NCBI GenBank assembly: GCA_023266335.1
Contig: JAHFQJ010000003.1
Location: 1 to 64,000 of the forward strand
Source: Burkholderiaceae bacterium
GTDB lineage: Bacteria > Pseudomonadota > Gammaproteobacteria > Burkholderiales > Burkholderiaceae
Direction of reading: 5' to 3'
Length of the DNA stretch: 64,000 nt
Part shown: in pieces, positions 40,204 to 48,796 of the stretch
Position numbering within the stretch: the first letter of the stretch is position 1
Layout of the letters: the number at the start of each line of letters is the position of its first letter
The notes under the pieces: generated by a model
What the model was told of the DNA's origin: nothing
Seen by the model: only the letters and a program-made list of their open reading frames with translations
The model's database searches: none
Program-made: the position numbers and the translations under genes

Positions 40204-40233
40204 CAAAGTGTATATTTAAGATTTAAATATAAT
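40200..40233 (+). promoter_or_regulatory. Promoter overlapping the waaF stop codon
   Basis: A perfect -35 TTGACA at 40200-40205 is followed after 17 bases by TTAAAT (40223-40228), or after 22 bases by TATAAT (40228-40233). It would drive the NTF2-like gene at 40265. Confidence 0.45.
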
Positions 40234-40264
40234 AGGGTATTAACATTTTCTATAGAGTATAAAT

Positions 40265-40729
40265 ATGTCTCGTTTTTCAAAGCCGGTACTTTCCGTTCAA
40301 GATGTCATACAAAGCTTACATAAAGCTGTATATTACCAAGATATAGAGCTTATTTTAAAGTTGTGGTTAGATGAGGATAATATAAGCTATATCGATGTAA
40401 ATGGAAAAATAGCCAAAGGTGCAGCACAAATTAAATATGCTTTTGATGAAATACAACAGAACAACGTTATCCCTTTATATCATGAGATTGTAAACACGAA
40501 TATTCATAGTCTTATTGGTGGAATGTTAGTAGAAACAATAGAGGCGGTTAAATATAATCCCGCTGAAAATAATGCTGACTATTATATCCATGCCAGTTAT
40601 ATTTTACTGCAGACGCATATTGGATGGAAATTTTTACGCATACACTTCAGTAAAGCAAATGATCAAGATGTATCTTATGAAAATTGTATAGATTCAAATT
40701 TAATTAAAATTAAAATTGGTTTGCATTAA
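40265..40729 (+). CDS. NTF2-like / SnoaL-fold protein
   Basis: The 154-residue protein has the cone-shaped NTF2-like pattern: an N-terminal helix (SVQDVIQSLHKAVYYQDIELI, cited as VIQSLHKAVYYQD), LWLDEDNISYIDVNGKIAKG, then four antiparallel strands and WKFLRIHFSKA. Such proteins often follow waaF-type genes in betaproteobacteria and are annotated as DUF4440/SnoaL-like; no enzymatic function is established. It is soluble, has no signal peptide, and converges with ilvD. Confidence 0.75.
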   Translation: MSRFSKPVLSVQDVIQSLHKAVYYQDIELILKLWLDEDNISYIDVNGKIAKGAAQIKYAFDEIQQNNVIPLYHEIVNTNIHSLIGGMLVETIEAVKYNPAENNADYYIHASYILLQTHIGWKFLRIHFSKANDQDVSYENCIDSNLIKIKIGLH

Positions 40730-40761
40730 GCATTGGCATTAAGTAACCTAAATAATTTCAG

Positions 40762-40792
40762 GATAAGGATAAGAAAATATCCTATCCTTATC
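40762..40792. terminator. Hairpin between convergent genes
   Basis: GATAAGGATA (40762-40771) pairs perfectly with TATCCTTATC (40783-40792) around an 11-base loop, between the ends of the NTF2-like gene and ilvD. A T-tract is poor on both strands, so it may be a bidirectional terminator of limited strength. Confidence 0.5.
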
Positions 40793-40809
40793 AAATAATT
40801 AATCAGCAT

Positions 40810-42510
40810 TTAATCAGTGACAGCACCTTTGCTAGCACAACTTGCAAGTTTAGCAAATTTTGCTAATACACCTCGGGTATACTTCGGCTCTGGTGCTTTC
40901 CAAGAATTTCTGCGTTTTTCTAAATCTGCATCACTGACATGTAAATGCAACAGTTTTTTTACCGCATCTATGGTAATGCTATCCCCTTCTTCAACTAAGG
41001 CAATATTTCCGCCTACAAAAGCTTCAGGTGCAACATGCCCCACTACCATACCCCATGTACCGCCGGAAAATCTACCATCGGTTACAAAACCAACACTTTC
41101 CCCTAAACCTTTGCCAATAATTGCAGAAGTTGGTGCTAACATTTCGGGCATGCCTGGACCGCCTTTAGGACCTAAATAGCGTAAAACTAAAATATCCCCT
41201 GCTTGAATTTTATCATCTAAAATTGCCTCCATTGCACTCTGTTCATCATTAAATACACGTGCAGGACCAGTGATAGCAGTCTTTTTTAATCCGGTAATTT
41301 TTGCTACACAGCCGTCAACGGCTAAGTTTCCTTTTAAGATTGCTAAATGACCTTGTGTGTATAAAGCTTTATCAATTGGGAAAATTACATCTTGATTTGG
41401 TCTTGGAGTATCAGGCACATGAGCTAGTTCTTCAGCTATAGTTTTTCCTGTAACAGTTAAGCATTCTCCATGCAGCAACCCAGCATTTAATAATAATTTT
41501 AATACTTGAGGTATTCCGCCTGCTTGATGTAAATCTGTTGCTACATACGCACCAGAAGGTTTTAAATTACAAATTACCGGAGTTTTTTGGCGAATCTCTT
41601 CTACATCTTCTATATTAAATTCAATTTGTGCGGCATGAGCAATGGCTAAATAATGTAACACTGCATTGGTTGAACCGCCTGTTGCCATAATCAAAGCAAG
41701 TGCATTTTCTAATGATTTTCTTGTGATTATATCTCTAGGCTTTATATTTTTCTCTACTGCATTTAATAATACTCTAGCTGATTCCACTGTAGATATAACT
41801 TTTTCTTCATCTGGGTTTGCCATGGTGGAACTATACAATAATGACATGCCTAAAGCTTCAAATGAAGAACTCATTGTATTAGCCGTATACATACCACCGC
41901 ATGAACCTGTGGTTGGGCAAGCATTTGTTTCAATGCCTTCAAAATCTTGTTCTGACATACGCCCAGAACTATATTCACCGACTGCTTCAAATGCTGAAAC
42001 AATAGTTAAATCCTTACCTTTCCAGTTTCCAGGTTTAATTGTTCCACCGTAAACATAAATTCCGGGAACATTCATACGTGCTAAAGCAATCATTCCGCCG
42101 GGCATATTTTTATCGCAGCCGCCAATTACTAAAATTCCATCCATCCATTGCCCTTGTACAGCGGTTTCAATACAATCAGCAATTACTTCACGCGAAACTA
42201 GTGAATACTTCATACCTTCAGTACCCATACTCATACCATCTGATATGGTTGGAGTGCCAAATACTTGAGGATTTCCCTTATTTTTCTTTACTGCATCTAT
42301 AGCGGCATCGGCTAATTTTTGTAACCCAGCATTACAAGGTGTTATTGTAGAATGCCCATTTGCAATACCAATCATAGGGTTATTAAAATCTTCTTTTTTA
42401 TAACCTAAAGCATAATACATTGAACGGTTAGGGCTGCGTTCAATTCCTTGGGTAATATTATCAGAGCGTTTTTTGAATACAACGGGTTTTATATTTTTAT
42501 TATCTTGCAT
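40810..42510 (-). CDS. ilvD: Dihydroxy-acid dehydratase
   Basis: IlvD dehydrates dihydroxy-acids in isoleucine and valine synthesis and carries an Fe-S cluster. The 566-residue protein contains the three cluster cysteine regions and flanks: [30 protein letters not shown] and [17 protein letters not shown], and the C-terminal [22 protein letters not shown] and VGHVAPEA. It belongs to the shorter (~560 residue) form rather than the 616-residue enterobacterial form. It stands alone; no ilvBNC genes are adjacent. Confidence 0.98.
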   Translation of the reverse strand: MQDNKNIKPVVFKKRSDNITQGIERSPNRSMYYALGYKKEDFNNPMIGIANGHSTITPCNAGLQKLADAAIDAVKKNKGNPQVFGTPTISDGMSMGTEGMKYSLVSREVIADCIETAVQGQWMDGILVIGGCDKNMPGGMIALARMNVPGIYVYGGTIKPGNWKGKDLTIVSAFEAVGEYSSGRMSEQDFEGIETNACPTTGSCGGMYTANTMSSSFEALGMSLLYSSTMANPDEEKVISTVESARVLLNAVEKNIKPRDIITRKSLENALALIMATGGSTNAVLHYLAIAHAAQIEFNIEDVEEIRQKTPVICNLKPSGAYVATDLHQAGGIPQVLKLLLNAGLLHGECLTVTGKTIAEELAHVPDTPRPNQDVIFPIDKALYTQGHLAILKGNLAVDGCVAKITGLKKTAITGPARVFNDEQSAMEAILDDKIQAGDILVLRYLGPKGGPGMPEMLAPTSAIIGKGLGESVGFVTDGRFSGGTWGMVVGHVAPEAFVGGNIALVEEGDSITIDAVKKLLHLHVSDADLEKRRNSWKAPEPKYTRGVLAKFAKLASCASKGAVTD

Positions 42511-42648
42511 ATTTTTGCCATGTAAATTATATTTGCTAGTATTATATGGCTAGGATAATCTGCTTTACAAGCTTTGATAGATAATTTACTTTAATTTTAG
42601 TTAAATTTAAGTATACTGTAATATATAAATAACTAATATTATGAACAT

Positions 42649-43326
42649 ATGCTCAGTATTATAAAAAATCTTTTTGAAAAATCTATTGGGACTAATACTA
42701 AAGATAAAAAAGAAGTTTTGGCATATAGAGAAAATGTAGGATTAACAAATCTTTCAGTTAAGACTCAAAACTACTTAGCTGATAGACCATCTTTGCATGT
42801 TAGACCAAATTTGAGCCAACACAATTTTCAAGCTATTGCCGCACATGGAACTGGAATAGATACATTAAAATCAGCTTTAGAAAATACAAATGCACAACTG
42901 GTGCCAGGTAACGCTCTTAAAAGAAACAACGTTGAAGTTTGTAATGGAAAAGTATATCAAGGTAAAGGCTTTAATGCAAAGCATGTTTCTGTAGTAAAGT
43001 CCAATGATGAAAAATTATCTTTGCGTATACCATATAGCTTTGCATCTGAGAATGGGGTTATTTGCTTGGGTGAGGTAATTTCAGAACGTTCAATATTCCC
43101 AAACAATACACCAGAAGATGCAGTCAAAAGATTAAATATTAGAGCCGTATTTTGTGATGCAAAAAAATTATCAGAAGTACAAGACATAATTAATTCTTAC
43201 TCATATAATATAGCAGTGATGCCATTTGAATGTTTGGAAGATGTTACACGATCTCAAGATTATAGCAATAAGCAAATATTTGATTTAGCAAAAAATTTAA
43301 TATTTCCTAATATTGAAAATAAGTAA
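42649..43326 (+). CDS. Hypothetical protein with an HGTG motif (effector-like)
   Basis: I cannot assign this 225-residue protein. After a polar N-terminus it has AAHGTGIDTLKSAL, AQLVPGNALKRN, KGFNAKHVSVVKS, then ENGVICLGEVISERS and AVKRLNIRAVFCDAKKLSEV. The order His-Gly-Thr, a helix, Leu-x-Pro-Gly, then a V/I-S-V strand recalls the ADP-ribosyltransferase/PARP-like fold and large effector families of intracellular bacteria, but the resemblance is weak and I cannot show catalytic residues. It is soluble, without signal peptide. It lies between divergent ilvD and sdhC, co-oriented with sdhC. Confidence 0.6.
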   Translation: MLSIIKNLFEKSIGTNTKDKKEVLAYRENVGLTNLSVKTQNYLADRPSLHVRPNLSQHNFQAIAAHGTGIDTLKSALENTNAQLVPGNALKRNNVEVCNGKVYQGKGFNAKHVSVVKSNDEKLSLRIPYSFASENGVICLGEVISERSIFPNNTPEDAVKRLNIRAVFCDAKKLSEVQDIINSYSYNIAVMPFECLEDVTRSQDYSNKQIFDLAKNLIFPNIENK

Positions 43327-43527
43327 CAAAATAAATTCATGCCAATTATTAAAATTAAAATATTATTTTTAAAGTAAGTGAGAATAATTATGAATGATAT
43401 ATATGCAGAGTTCTAGCCTAATTTTCTAAAATTAAGTATAATGTTTTGTTTATAAGTAAATAGTATTACAGATACTTGCATTTTATTTATCTTATATACA
43501 AATATAACTAAATCATACGGGGCTTGA

Positions 43528-43932
43528 ATGGCACATAATTCTACAAAAAAGTCATTTCGTAATATTGGCATTAGGCAAATTATTTCCTATAGATTACCAT
43601 GGGCAGGTAAAGTTTCAATTTTACACCGTGTTAGCGGCTTAATGTTATTTTTAGCATTGCCTTTTTTGCTGTATATATTTGACTTAAGCATTAGTTCGGA
43701 AATTAGTTTTGCCAAATTTCAATCTATCTTTCAATTAACAAGTATAAAGCTAATAATTTTAGCACTGATATGGGGTTATTTACACCATTTCTGTGCTGGA
43801 ATACGCTTTTTACTATTAGATATACATAAAGGCATAGAAAAACATCAGATTCAAAAAAGTGCGGTTAGTGTTCTGGTGCTAAGTTTGTCTATGACTGCAA
43901 TATGTGCAATTAAATTATTTGGCTTATTCTAA
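43528..43932 (+). CDS. sdhC: Succinate dehydrogenase cytochrome b556 subunit
   Basis: SdhC anchors complex II and, with SdhD, binds haem b and ubiquinone. The 134-residue protein has three transmembrane helices, the quinone-site motif SILHRVSGLML (His33-Arg34-Ser36), and the haem-ligand region GYLHHFCAGIRFLLLD (His86/87). A TATAAT box at 43437-43442 is the only promoter candidate. The gene is separated from sdhD by 1043 bp of accessory sequence; in nearly all proteobacteria the two are adjacent. Confidence 0.93.
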   Translation: MAHNSTKKSFRNIGIRQIISYRLPWAGKVSILHRVSGLMLFLALPFLLYIFDLSISSEISFAKFQSIFQLTSIKLIILALIWGYLHHFCAGIRFLLLDIHKGIEKHQIQKSAVSVLVLSLSMTAICAIKLFGLF

Positions 43933-44199
43933 TATTAAATTATAATAAAGGGGTATTTTGAAAGATTGAAAAATCCAGACTCTTTGTTTGGAGGGGTATC
44001 ACAATGTATGCTGGGGTTAGCCAGACTCAGAAACCTCGCAGAAACAAAACAAGTATAAGTTTGTGTATGTAAACGATGTGTTTAATGCTAAAAAGAAAAA
44101 GCATATTTATTGTTGACTATGCTTACTAAAAATTATTCTATGCTGTTAGCCTTCTAGTTATAAGCATTATTTTGCCTTTGTGGTTAGTGAAAGTTTATT
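43933..44199 (+). other. Accessory intergenic sequence inside the sdh operon, first part
   Basis: No convincing gene longer than 25 codons is present. A 22-codon frame at 44004-44072 (MYAGVSQTQKPRRNKTS...) has a strong GGAGGGG site. In a neighbouring frame, DNA around 44058-44078 resembles the segment of the 8384-9148 gene that encodes VYVCKR. It looks like remains of an accessory gene. Confidence 0.35.
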
Positions 44200-44535
44200 A
44201 TGATACAACTAAAATGCGGTTTATGTAGTGGAATTAAATTGACAAACGCTTTATCTGAATTAGATGGATATAGGGGATTGACATTCTATCCATTATTGGA
44301 AGAAGCTTTACTCCCAAGTAAAGTAAGAATTCATTACCAGATTTACCAAGACAAAAAATTATTGGGTGTTATTATCAGAGAGACGGGTAAGACAGATGGG
44401 AGTAAAAATGCAAGTAATCAAATAATAAATCACGGTTCATTAATTTTAAAAAAAGATATAGATGATTTTTGCACTACTAAAAGTGAATTTACAAAAGATG
44501 AAGATCATAAGCTTTTAATGTGGAAAAACAAGTAA
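44200..44535 (+). CDS. Hypothetical protein inserted between sdhC and sdhD
   Basis: The 111-residue protein is unrecognised. It starts with a CxxC pair (LKCGLCSGIKL), then an acidic helix, a strand-rich middle (KVRIHYQIYQDKKLLGVIIRE, cited as RIHYQIYQDKKLLGV) and a Lys/Asp-rich end with one more Cys. It is soluble, without signal peptide. The ribosome binding site is weak. It lies inside the sdh operon and co-directional with it, so it would be transcribed with sdhC unless it has its own promoter. Confidence 0.55.
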   Translation: MIQLKCGLCSGIKLTNALSELDGYRGLTFYPLLEEALLPSKVRIHYQIYQDKKLLGVIIRETGKTDGSKNASNQIINHGSLILKKDIDDFCTTKSEFTKDEDHKLLMWKNK

Positions 44536-44557
44536 TTTAAGCACCCTAAGGATTAAC

Positions 44558-44925
44558 ATGCCAAACAATATGAATGTGTCGGATATGGGTAGTATTTCTA
44601 TGAAAATAAAAGGGTTTGATATTATAGTTTAATGATGTTACCTTTGTTTTGTATTGTATGAAAAGTGCGAACGGCTGGATATGTTACAAACCCCTCTGAG
44701 AGTGAATTGACAAGTATAAAAGATAAACTATATATGTTAAAACAAGAAGCTATGCGTAACGATTTACAACAAAGTTATAATGATATGCATGAGCAATTGT
44801 TAGAAGAATATTGTTTGGCTTATTTTATGATTTGAAAATATCAATTAGTTTATTTTCTTTTGAAGAAGAATGATGAATTAATTGCGGTATCATTTGCAAA
44901 ACCATCTCAAGATTATTTAAACTAA
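44558..44925 (+). pseudogene. Remnants of accessory genes between sdhC and sdhD
   Basis: An AAGGA site and an ATG at 44558 open a frame MPNNMNVSDMGSISMKIKGFD that stops at 44632. It parallels the start of the 8384-9148 protein (MPNVSQ...IKNIKGHD), and the same frame continues past the stops with CYLC and EKC. A second frame from a GTG at 44665 runs through LKQEAMRNDLQQSYNDM to an in-frame TGA at 44833-44835, then continues to 44925. Both look like decayed coding sequence. Recoding of the TGA is unlikely because TGA ends normal genes here. Confidence 0.5.
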
Positions 44926-44975
44926 TAGTTATAGCAAAAAAATTATCAAAATTATATGTTACTGGAGTTATATAA

Positions 44976-45359
44976 GTGTCAAAAAGTATCAATGGAATAG
45001 GGGCAAAACGCCATGTTACAGGTGCTCATTACGGGCTGAAAGACTGGTTAATGCAGCGTATTACGGCCGTAATCATGGCAGTATTTACTTTGGTGTTATT
45101 AATAGCCTTTTTATGCTTTACTAATAAAAGCTTATTGGTCTATGAGCAATGGGCTGGTTTATTTAGTAATCCAGTTATGCAGATTTTAACATTATTGGCG
45201 TGGGTTAGCTTATGTTACCATGCATGGATTGGCATAAGAGATATTTGGATGGACTATATAAAGCCAGCAGGCATACGTTTAACTTTACATGTATTTACTG
45301 CATTATGGTTAATTGGCTGTGCGTTTTACTGTGCTAAAATTTTATGGAGATTTGCATAA
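44976..45359 (+). CDS. sdhD: Succinate dehydrogenase hydrophobic membrane anchor subunit
   Basis: The 127-residue protein has three transmembrane helices with the SdhD motifs AHYGLKDWLMQRITA at the start and the haem ligand His82 in SLCYHAWIGIRDIWMDYIKP. It starts with GTG at 44976, preceded by GGAG. The TAA stop overlaps the sdhA ATG (TAATG), so sdhD and sdhA are translationally coupled and the junction is the only one in the operon that is intact. Confidence 0.93.
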   Translation: MSKSINGIGAKRHVTGAHYGLKDWLMQRITAVIMAVFTLVLLIAFLCFTNKSLLVYEQWAGLFSNPVMQILTLLAWVSLCYHAWIGIRDIWMDYIKPAGIRLTLHVFTALWLIGCAFYCAKILWRFA

Positions 45360-47137
45360 TGACCGGAATAAAAAAACAACTTCCGCATCGTCGTTTTGAT
45401 GTTATTATCGTGGGTGCCGGCGGTTCTGGTATGCGTGCTTCACTACAGTTAGCTAGGGCTGGGTTAAATGTTGCTGTTTTATCAAAAGTATTTCCAACCC
45501 GTTCGCATACAGTAGCTGCTCAAGGTGGTATTGGTGCAAGCTTAGGCAATATGAGTGAAGATAACTGGCATTATCATTTTTTTGATACAGTTAAGGGTTC
45601 AGATTGGTTGGGCGATCAAGATGCAATTGAGTTTATGTGCAGAGAAGCACCAAAAGTTGTGTATGAATTAGAGCATTTAGGCATGCCTTTTGACAGAAAT
45701 GCAGACGGCACAATTTATCAAAGACCATTTGGCGGACATACTGCAAATTATGGCGAAAAACCAGTTCAAAGAGCCTGTGCGGCCGCTGATAGAACAGGTC
45801 ATGCATTATTACATACATTATATCAGCAGAATATTCAGTCTAAAACACATTTTTTTGTGGAATGGATGGCATTAGATATTATTAAAGATGCAGATGGCGA
45901 TGTTTTAGGTGTAACAGCCCTAGAAATGGAAACCGGCGAAATATATATTTTACAAGCTAAAACTACATTATTTGCAACTGGTGGAGCGGGGCGTATATTT
46001 AATGCTTCAACTAATGCATTTATTAATACTGGAGACGGCTTAGGCATGGCTGCACGTGCTGATATTCCGCTACAGGATATGGAATTTTGGCAATTTCACC
46101 CGACAGGAGTGGCTGGTGCAGGCGTATTACTAACTGAAGGCTGTCGCGGTGAAGGTGGCATATTGCGTAATGCTCAAGGCGAGCGCTTCATGGAACGCTA
46201 TGCACCCACGCTTAAAGATTTAGCACCAAGAGATTTTGTATCGCGCTCAATGGATCAAGAGATTAAAGAAGGCAGAGGTTGCGGACCAGACGGAAGTTAT
46301 GTTGTTTTAGATCTCACTCATATTGGTACAGAAACGATTTTAAAACGTCTACCTTCTGTATATGAAATTGGTAAAAAATTTGCCAATGTAGATTGTACAA
46401 AAGAGCCAATTCCAGTAGTTCCGACAATTCATTATCAAATGGGCGGCATTCCAACTAATATACATGGACAAGTAGTAATACCTAAAAACGGAATACATAA
46501 TGATATACTGAACGGGTTATACGCAATTGGTGAATGTGCCTGCGTTTCTGTACATGGAGCTAACCGTTTAGGTACAAATTCCCTACTTGATTTAATCGTA
46601 TTTGGAAGGGCAGCTGGTAATCATATTATAGACCTTTGTTTAAAAAATAAAGAACATAAAGAATTACCAAAAGATGCAGCAGATTTTACTTTAGAGCGTA
46701 TTAATAAATTAGAAAACTGCAAAGGCGGAGAATATTGCCAAGATGTAGCAAACGATATGCGTAAGGCAATGCAGGCTCACGCTGGAGTATTTAGAACTCA
46801 AGCAAGTATGGATGAAGGTGTTAAAAAAATAGCACAAATTCGTGATAGAGTAAATAATATTGAATTAGCAGATAAATCAAGTGTATTTAATACTGCTAGA
46901 GTTGAAGCCCTAGAAGTTGAAAACTTAATTGAAGCCGCTCAAGCTACTATAATAAGTGCGTCAGCCCGCAGTGAAAGCCGAGGTGCTCATGCACATAATG
47001 ATTATCCAAAACGCAATGATATAAACTGGACTAAACATACTTTATGGTATAAAAAGGGCTCAAAATTAGATTATAAACCAGTTAATATGATACCTTTAAG
47101 TGTGGATAGTATTCCGCCGAAAGAAAGAACGTTTTAA
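45359..47137 (+). CDS. sdhA: Succinate dehydrogenase flavoprotein subunit
   Basis: SdhA oxidises succinate to fumarate and passes electrons through FAD to SdhB. From the ATG at 45359 it has 592 residues: Rossmann VIIVGAGGSGMRAS, the FAD-linked His in RSHTVAAQGGIGASLGN, HPTGVAGAGVLLTEGCRGEGG (cited as HPTGVAGAGVLLTEGCRGE), PTIHYQMGGIPTN, and SESRGAHAH at the C-terminus. An upstream in-frame start at 45344 lies within sdhD and is not needed. A 508-bp accessory stretch separates it from sdhB. Confidence 0.98.
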   Translation: MTGIKKQLPHRRFDVIIVGAGGSGMRASLQLARAGLNVAVLSKVFPTRSHTVAAQGGIGASLGNMSEDNWHYHFFDTVKGSDWLGDQDAIEFMCREAPKVVYELEHLGMPFDRNADGTIYQRPFGGHTANYGEKPVQRACAAADRTGHALLHTLYQQNIQSKTHFFVEWMALDIIKDADGDVLGVTALEMETGEIYILQAKTTLFATGGAGRIFNASTNAFINTGDGLGMAARADIPLQDMEFWQFHPTGVAGAGVLLTEGCRGEGGILRNAQGERFMERYAPTLKDLAPRDFVSRSMDQEIKEGRGCGPDGSYVVLDLTHIGTETILKRLPSVYEIGKKFANVDCTKEPIPVVPTIHYQMGGIPTNIHGQVVIPKNGIHNDILNGLYAIGECACVSVHGANRLGTNSLLDLIVFGRAAGNHIIDLCLKNKEHKELPKDAADFTLERINKLENCKGGEYCQDVANDMRKAMQAHAGVFRTQASMDEGVKKIAQIRDRVNNIELADKSSVFNTARVEALEVENLIEAAQATIISASARSESRGAHAHNDYPKRNDINWTKHTLWYKKGSKLDYKPVNMIPLSVDSIPPKERTF

Positions 47138-47165
47138 ATTAATTTTTTTATAGTTAGGGTGAATT

Positions 47166-47327
47166 ATGCAAGTTAATAGAATAGAAATAACTTTGCACTA
47201 TCTTGAGACATTTAAGCTTAAACAAGAAGATAAAAATGCTTGTTTAGAATCGTTGGATGTGGCATTTAAGGTTAGATATAATTGGGAGCATAAATTTCCA
47301 AACATTGCGCATGCATTATCAACATAA
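47166..47327 (+). CDS. Small hypothetical protein between sdhA and sdhB
   Basis: The frame encodes 53 residues, MQVNRIEITLHYLETFKLKQ..., amphipathic and soluble, with one Cys and a Trp. A weak GGG/AGG sequence lies before the ATG. It is unrecognised, and could be intact or the surviving N-terminal part of an accessory gene. It is co-directional with sdhA and sdhB. Confidence 0.35.
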   Translation: MQVNRIEITLHYLETFKLKQEDKNACLESLDVAFKVRYNWEHKFPNIAHALST

Positions 47328-47352
47328 TTTTTATTTGTAGAGAGAGTTTCAA

Positions 47353-47612
47353 ATGGATAGAATCAATCATGGTGGGAGGAATGATAAGCATATATATGAA
47401 GAATTTTATTTAGCTTCTAGAAAAGATGGAACTTTTAATTGCACTCAATGTGCAAAGAATTTTACATATTACTAATAGGCGCCATTAAGTATTATATATT
47501 ATCTCCAGTTAAAGACTCCATAATAAAAATAGAAGGTAAAGAAGTAAAAATATTAACAACAGATAGTTTTCCTTATTGTATAAATTTCTTTAACCCAACA
47601 AAAAAGAGATAA
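47353..47612 (+). pseudogene. Frameshifted CxxC accessory gene between sdhA and sdhB
   Basis: A GAGAGAG site precedes the ATG at 47353. The first frame encodes 40 residues ending ASRKDGTFNCTQCAKNFTYY and stops at 47475. An adjacent frame continues YYILSPVKDSIIKIEGKEVK to a TAA at 47612, with a good protein-like composition. One indel near 47460-47480 would join them into an 85-residue protein with a CxxC pair. RKDGTFNC recalls the K-D-G-aromatic-...-C part of the accessory module. Confidence 0.5.
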
Positions 47613-47645
47613 AAACAAAGTTAATAAAAGGCAGTAAAAAATACC

Positions 47646-48359
47646 ATGACTAAAAAAAGAAAATGTACAATTGAAATGTACAGATATGATCCAGATAAAG
47701 ATCAGAAACCTTACATGCAGACTTATGAATTAGAGCTGGAAGATACAGACAGAATGCTGTTAGATGCTTTAATGAAATTAAAAAAACTTGACCCGACAGT
47801 ATCGTTTAGGCGTTCATGCCGTGAGGGTATTTGCGGTTCTGATGCCATGAATATAAATGGCAAAAATGGTTTGGCTTGTCTGCAGAATTTAAATGATTTA
47901 CCACAGAAAATTGTATTACGCCCTTTACCGGGCTTGCCGGTGGTACGCGACTTAATTGTAGACATGACATTGTTTTTTAAACAGTATAATTCAATTAAGC
48001 CATTTTTAATTAATACTACCCCTGCACCGGAAAAAGAGCGCCTGCAAAGCCCGCAGGAACGTAATGAATTAGATGGGTTATACGAATGTATTTTATGTGC
48101 AAGCTGTTCTACTTCTTGTCCAAGCTTTTGGTGGAATCCGGATAAATTTGTAGGTCCGGCAGGTTTATTGCAGGCATATAGATTTATTGCAGACAGCAGA
48201 GATGAAGCTACAAATGAACGGTTAGATAATTTAGAAGACCCATATCGTTTGTTTAGATGCCATACTATTATGAATTGCGTTGATGTATGTCCTAAAGATT
48301 TAAATCCGACTAAAGCAATTGGTAAGATTAAAGAATTAATGGTGAGGCGGTCAGTATAA
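47646..48359 (+). CDS. sdhB: Succinate dehydrogenase iron-sulfur subunit
   Basis: SdhB passes electrons from SdhA to quinone through three Fe-S clusters. The 237-residue protein has the [2Fe-2S] ligands in [22 protein letters not shown] (Cys pattern at about 58-78), the [4Fe-4S] ligands in [12 protein letters not shown] and the [3Fe-4S] ligands in [13 protein letters not shown]. Length is standard. gltA and sdhE, which often follow, are absent; a hairpin terminator and a small accessory gene follow instead. Confidence 0.98.
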   Translation: MTKKRKCTIEMYRYDPDKDQKPYMQTYELELEDTDRMLLDALMKLKKLDPTVSFRRSCREGICGSDAMNINGKNGLACLQNLNDLPQKIVLRPLPGLPVVRDLIVDMTLFFKQYNSIKPFLINTTPAPEKERLQSPQERNELDGLYECILCASCSTSCPSFWWNPDKFVGPAGLLQAYRFIADSRDEATNERLDNLEDPYRLFRCHTIMNCVDVCPKDLNPTKAIGKIKELMVRRSV

Positions 48360-48368
48360 TATTTATAC

Positions 48369-48403
48369 AAAATAACTGTAATGCATTTTTGCGGTTATTT
48401 TTC
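48369..48403 (+). terminator. Terminator-like hairpin after sdhB
   Basis: AAAATAAC (48369-48376) pairs with GTTATTTT (48394-48401) and is followed by T residues, 10 bases after the sdhB stop codon. The stem is A/T-rich, so it is of moderate strength. Confidence 0.5.
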
Positions 48404-48512
48404 TGCAATTATTATTTATGTTTTTAATTTTAAAATTAATTTTCTGTAAAAATATTGAAATTATTTCTAATATTTGTTATAATTATTTTTTAATAAATTA
48501 AAATTTTTAATT

Positions 48513-48686
48513 ATGATAGATACAAATAATAAACCTTTGGCTAATAACGGTAGAGGTGCATATGATACAACCGGAGTACCAAAGCCTCCGCCTCCAAAAC
48601 CAAGAGGTAAGCCAGATAACGTAGAATATTTTCTGTTAAGCAGCGAAGTCAGAAATGTGGTTATTTTTTCTAATCAAGAAAATTAA
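48513..48686 (+). CDS. Small Pro-rich hypothetical protein
   Basis: The frame encodes 57 residues with a polar N-terminus, a proline tract KPPPPKPRGKP and a C-terminal strand-like segment VEYFLLSSEVRNVVIF. Poly-Pro tracts of this kind can bind SH3/WW-type partners, but no function can be assigned. It lies between sdhB and zapD, co-oriented, and has no Cys module. The ribosome binding site is weak. Confidence 0.4.
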   Translation: MIDTNNKPLANNGRGAYDTTGVPKPPPPKPRGKPDNVEYFLLSSEVRNVVIFSNQEN

Positions 48687-48796
48687 TTATATTAAATCTT
48701 TACTATTTTCTTTATGTGCATTGAATTATTATTTTTAATGCACAACTCAATAAAAACAGTTATAATTAAAAAAACAATATATAACTGAGTCTTCTT

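Noticed and set aside
40817-42302. Several plus-strand frames across ilvD
   Set aside because: They are antisense frames of a well-conserved gene without start signals.
44833-44835. In-frame TGA as possible recoding
   Set aside because: TGA ends normal genes here (for example waaF and the threonine-dehydrogenase-like gene), so the frame is better seen as a pseudogene.
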